From assembly GCF_004795745.1 (NCBI RefSeq), contig NZ_SDGV01000007.1:1-64000 (forward strand): DNA of 64,000 bases, given 5' to 3'. Positions within the stretch are counted from its first letter, which is position 1; every line of letters starts with the position of its first letter. The DNA is from Vagococcus silagei. GTDB lineage: Bacteria; Bacillota; Bacilli; Lactobacillales; Vagococcaceae. Of this stretch, positions 63,913 to 64,000 are shown piece by piece. The position numbers were made by a program, and so were the translations under genes. The notes below the pieces were generated by a model. The model was given only the letters and a program-made list of their open reading frames with translations. It was not told the origin of the DNA and searched no databases.

Positions 63913-64000
63913 TGTGTTAACCTCCTTTAACCTAATTTAAGTATAAAATTAAAAAATAAATAAAACTAGTTGTTTAGGCTAAGTGGTTGTTTTAAAGGGA

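Overview
The window is AT-rich, densely coded DNA from a low-GC Gram-positive bacterium. Genes carry strong AAGGAG-type ribosome sites and many end in back-to-back terminators. Gene content (ymfF-ymfH-rodZ-pgsA block, purR-glmU-prs block, MenA plus a long-chain prenyl synthase, an RNase J2 with a degenerate metal site, DUF3290/DUF421 pair, LytTR/DUF3021 pair, CcpA-type cre site) points to Lactobacillales, most likely Enterococcaceae and perhaps Vagococcus. That placement is inference from gene families; no rRNA or tRNA gene was seen. Most of the window looks like ordinary chromosome; no phage, transposase or CRISPR array was found.

Layout. 0-9.7 kb: HAD nucleotidase, a heterodimeric ABC exporter, a nucleoside deoxyribosyltransferase, a secreted coiled-coil/3D-domain wall protein, TrhO and an Eis-like acetyltransferase. 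9.7-13.9 kb: an amino-acid cluster (ArcD-like permease, ornithine/alanine-racemase-like enzyme, dimethylarginine hydrolase) with a divergent GntR regulator. 14-18.5 kb: demethylmenaquinone genes, QueH, an AI-2E protein. 18.5-23.5 kb: pgsA, rodZ, ymfH, ymfF, mscL. 23.6-25 kb: a TcyP-like symporter. 25.3-31.9 kb: a DeoR regulator facing a six-gene operon (purine nucleoside phosphorylase, MFS transporter, DUF985 cupin, MtnA isomerase, Gfo/Idh oxidoreductase, class II aldolase). 32-40 kb: prs, glmU, purR, zinc-type ABC genes, ispE, GIY-YIG protein, tRNA methyltransferase-like protein, plsC. 40-47 kb: an XRE regulator, an S41 protease, small proteins, a divergent TypA-like GTPase behind a leader peptide, and a triple-RidA protein. 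47-54.6 kb: sbcD, sbcC and a SWIM/SNF2 helicase. 54.7-60.7 kb: ECF S component, RNase J2, a YtoI-like regulator, NrnA, DUF3290/DUF421. 61-64 kb: acetyltransferase, a low-complexity secreted protein with a membrane partner, and LytTR/DUF3021.

Four things stand out. (1) A family of about 100-nt imperfect palindromes occurs at four loci, each time at the stop codon of a + strand gene and in the same orientation; arm sequences differ between copies but stay complementary, which suggests selection for structure. (2) The TypA-like GTPase has a 26-codon leader with its own strong ribosome site; a perfect 16-bp inverted repeat links the leader's end to codons 2-7 of the GTPase and puts its ribosome site and start codon in the loop, the layout of translational attenuation. 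(3) The 26-32 kb operon reads as a kinase-independent nucleoside-to-DHAP route, with a promoter carrying a cre site and repeated operator-like motifs. (4) Three RidA domains are fused in one chain; the first lacks the signature arginine.
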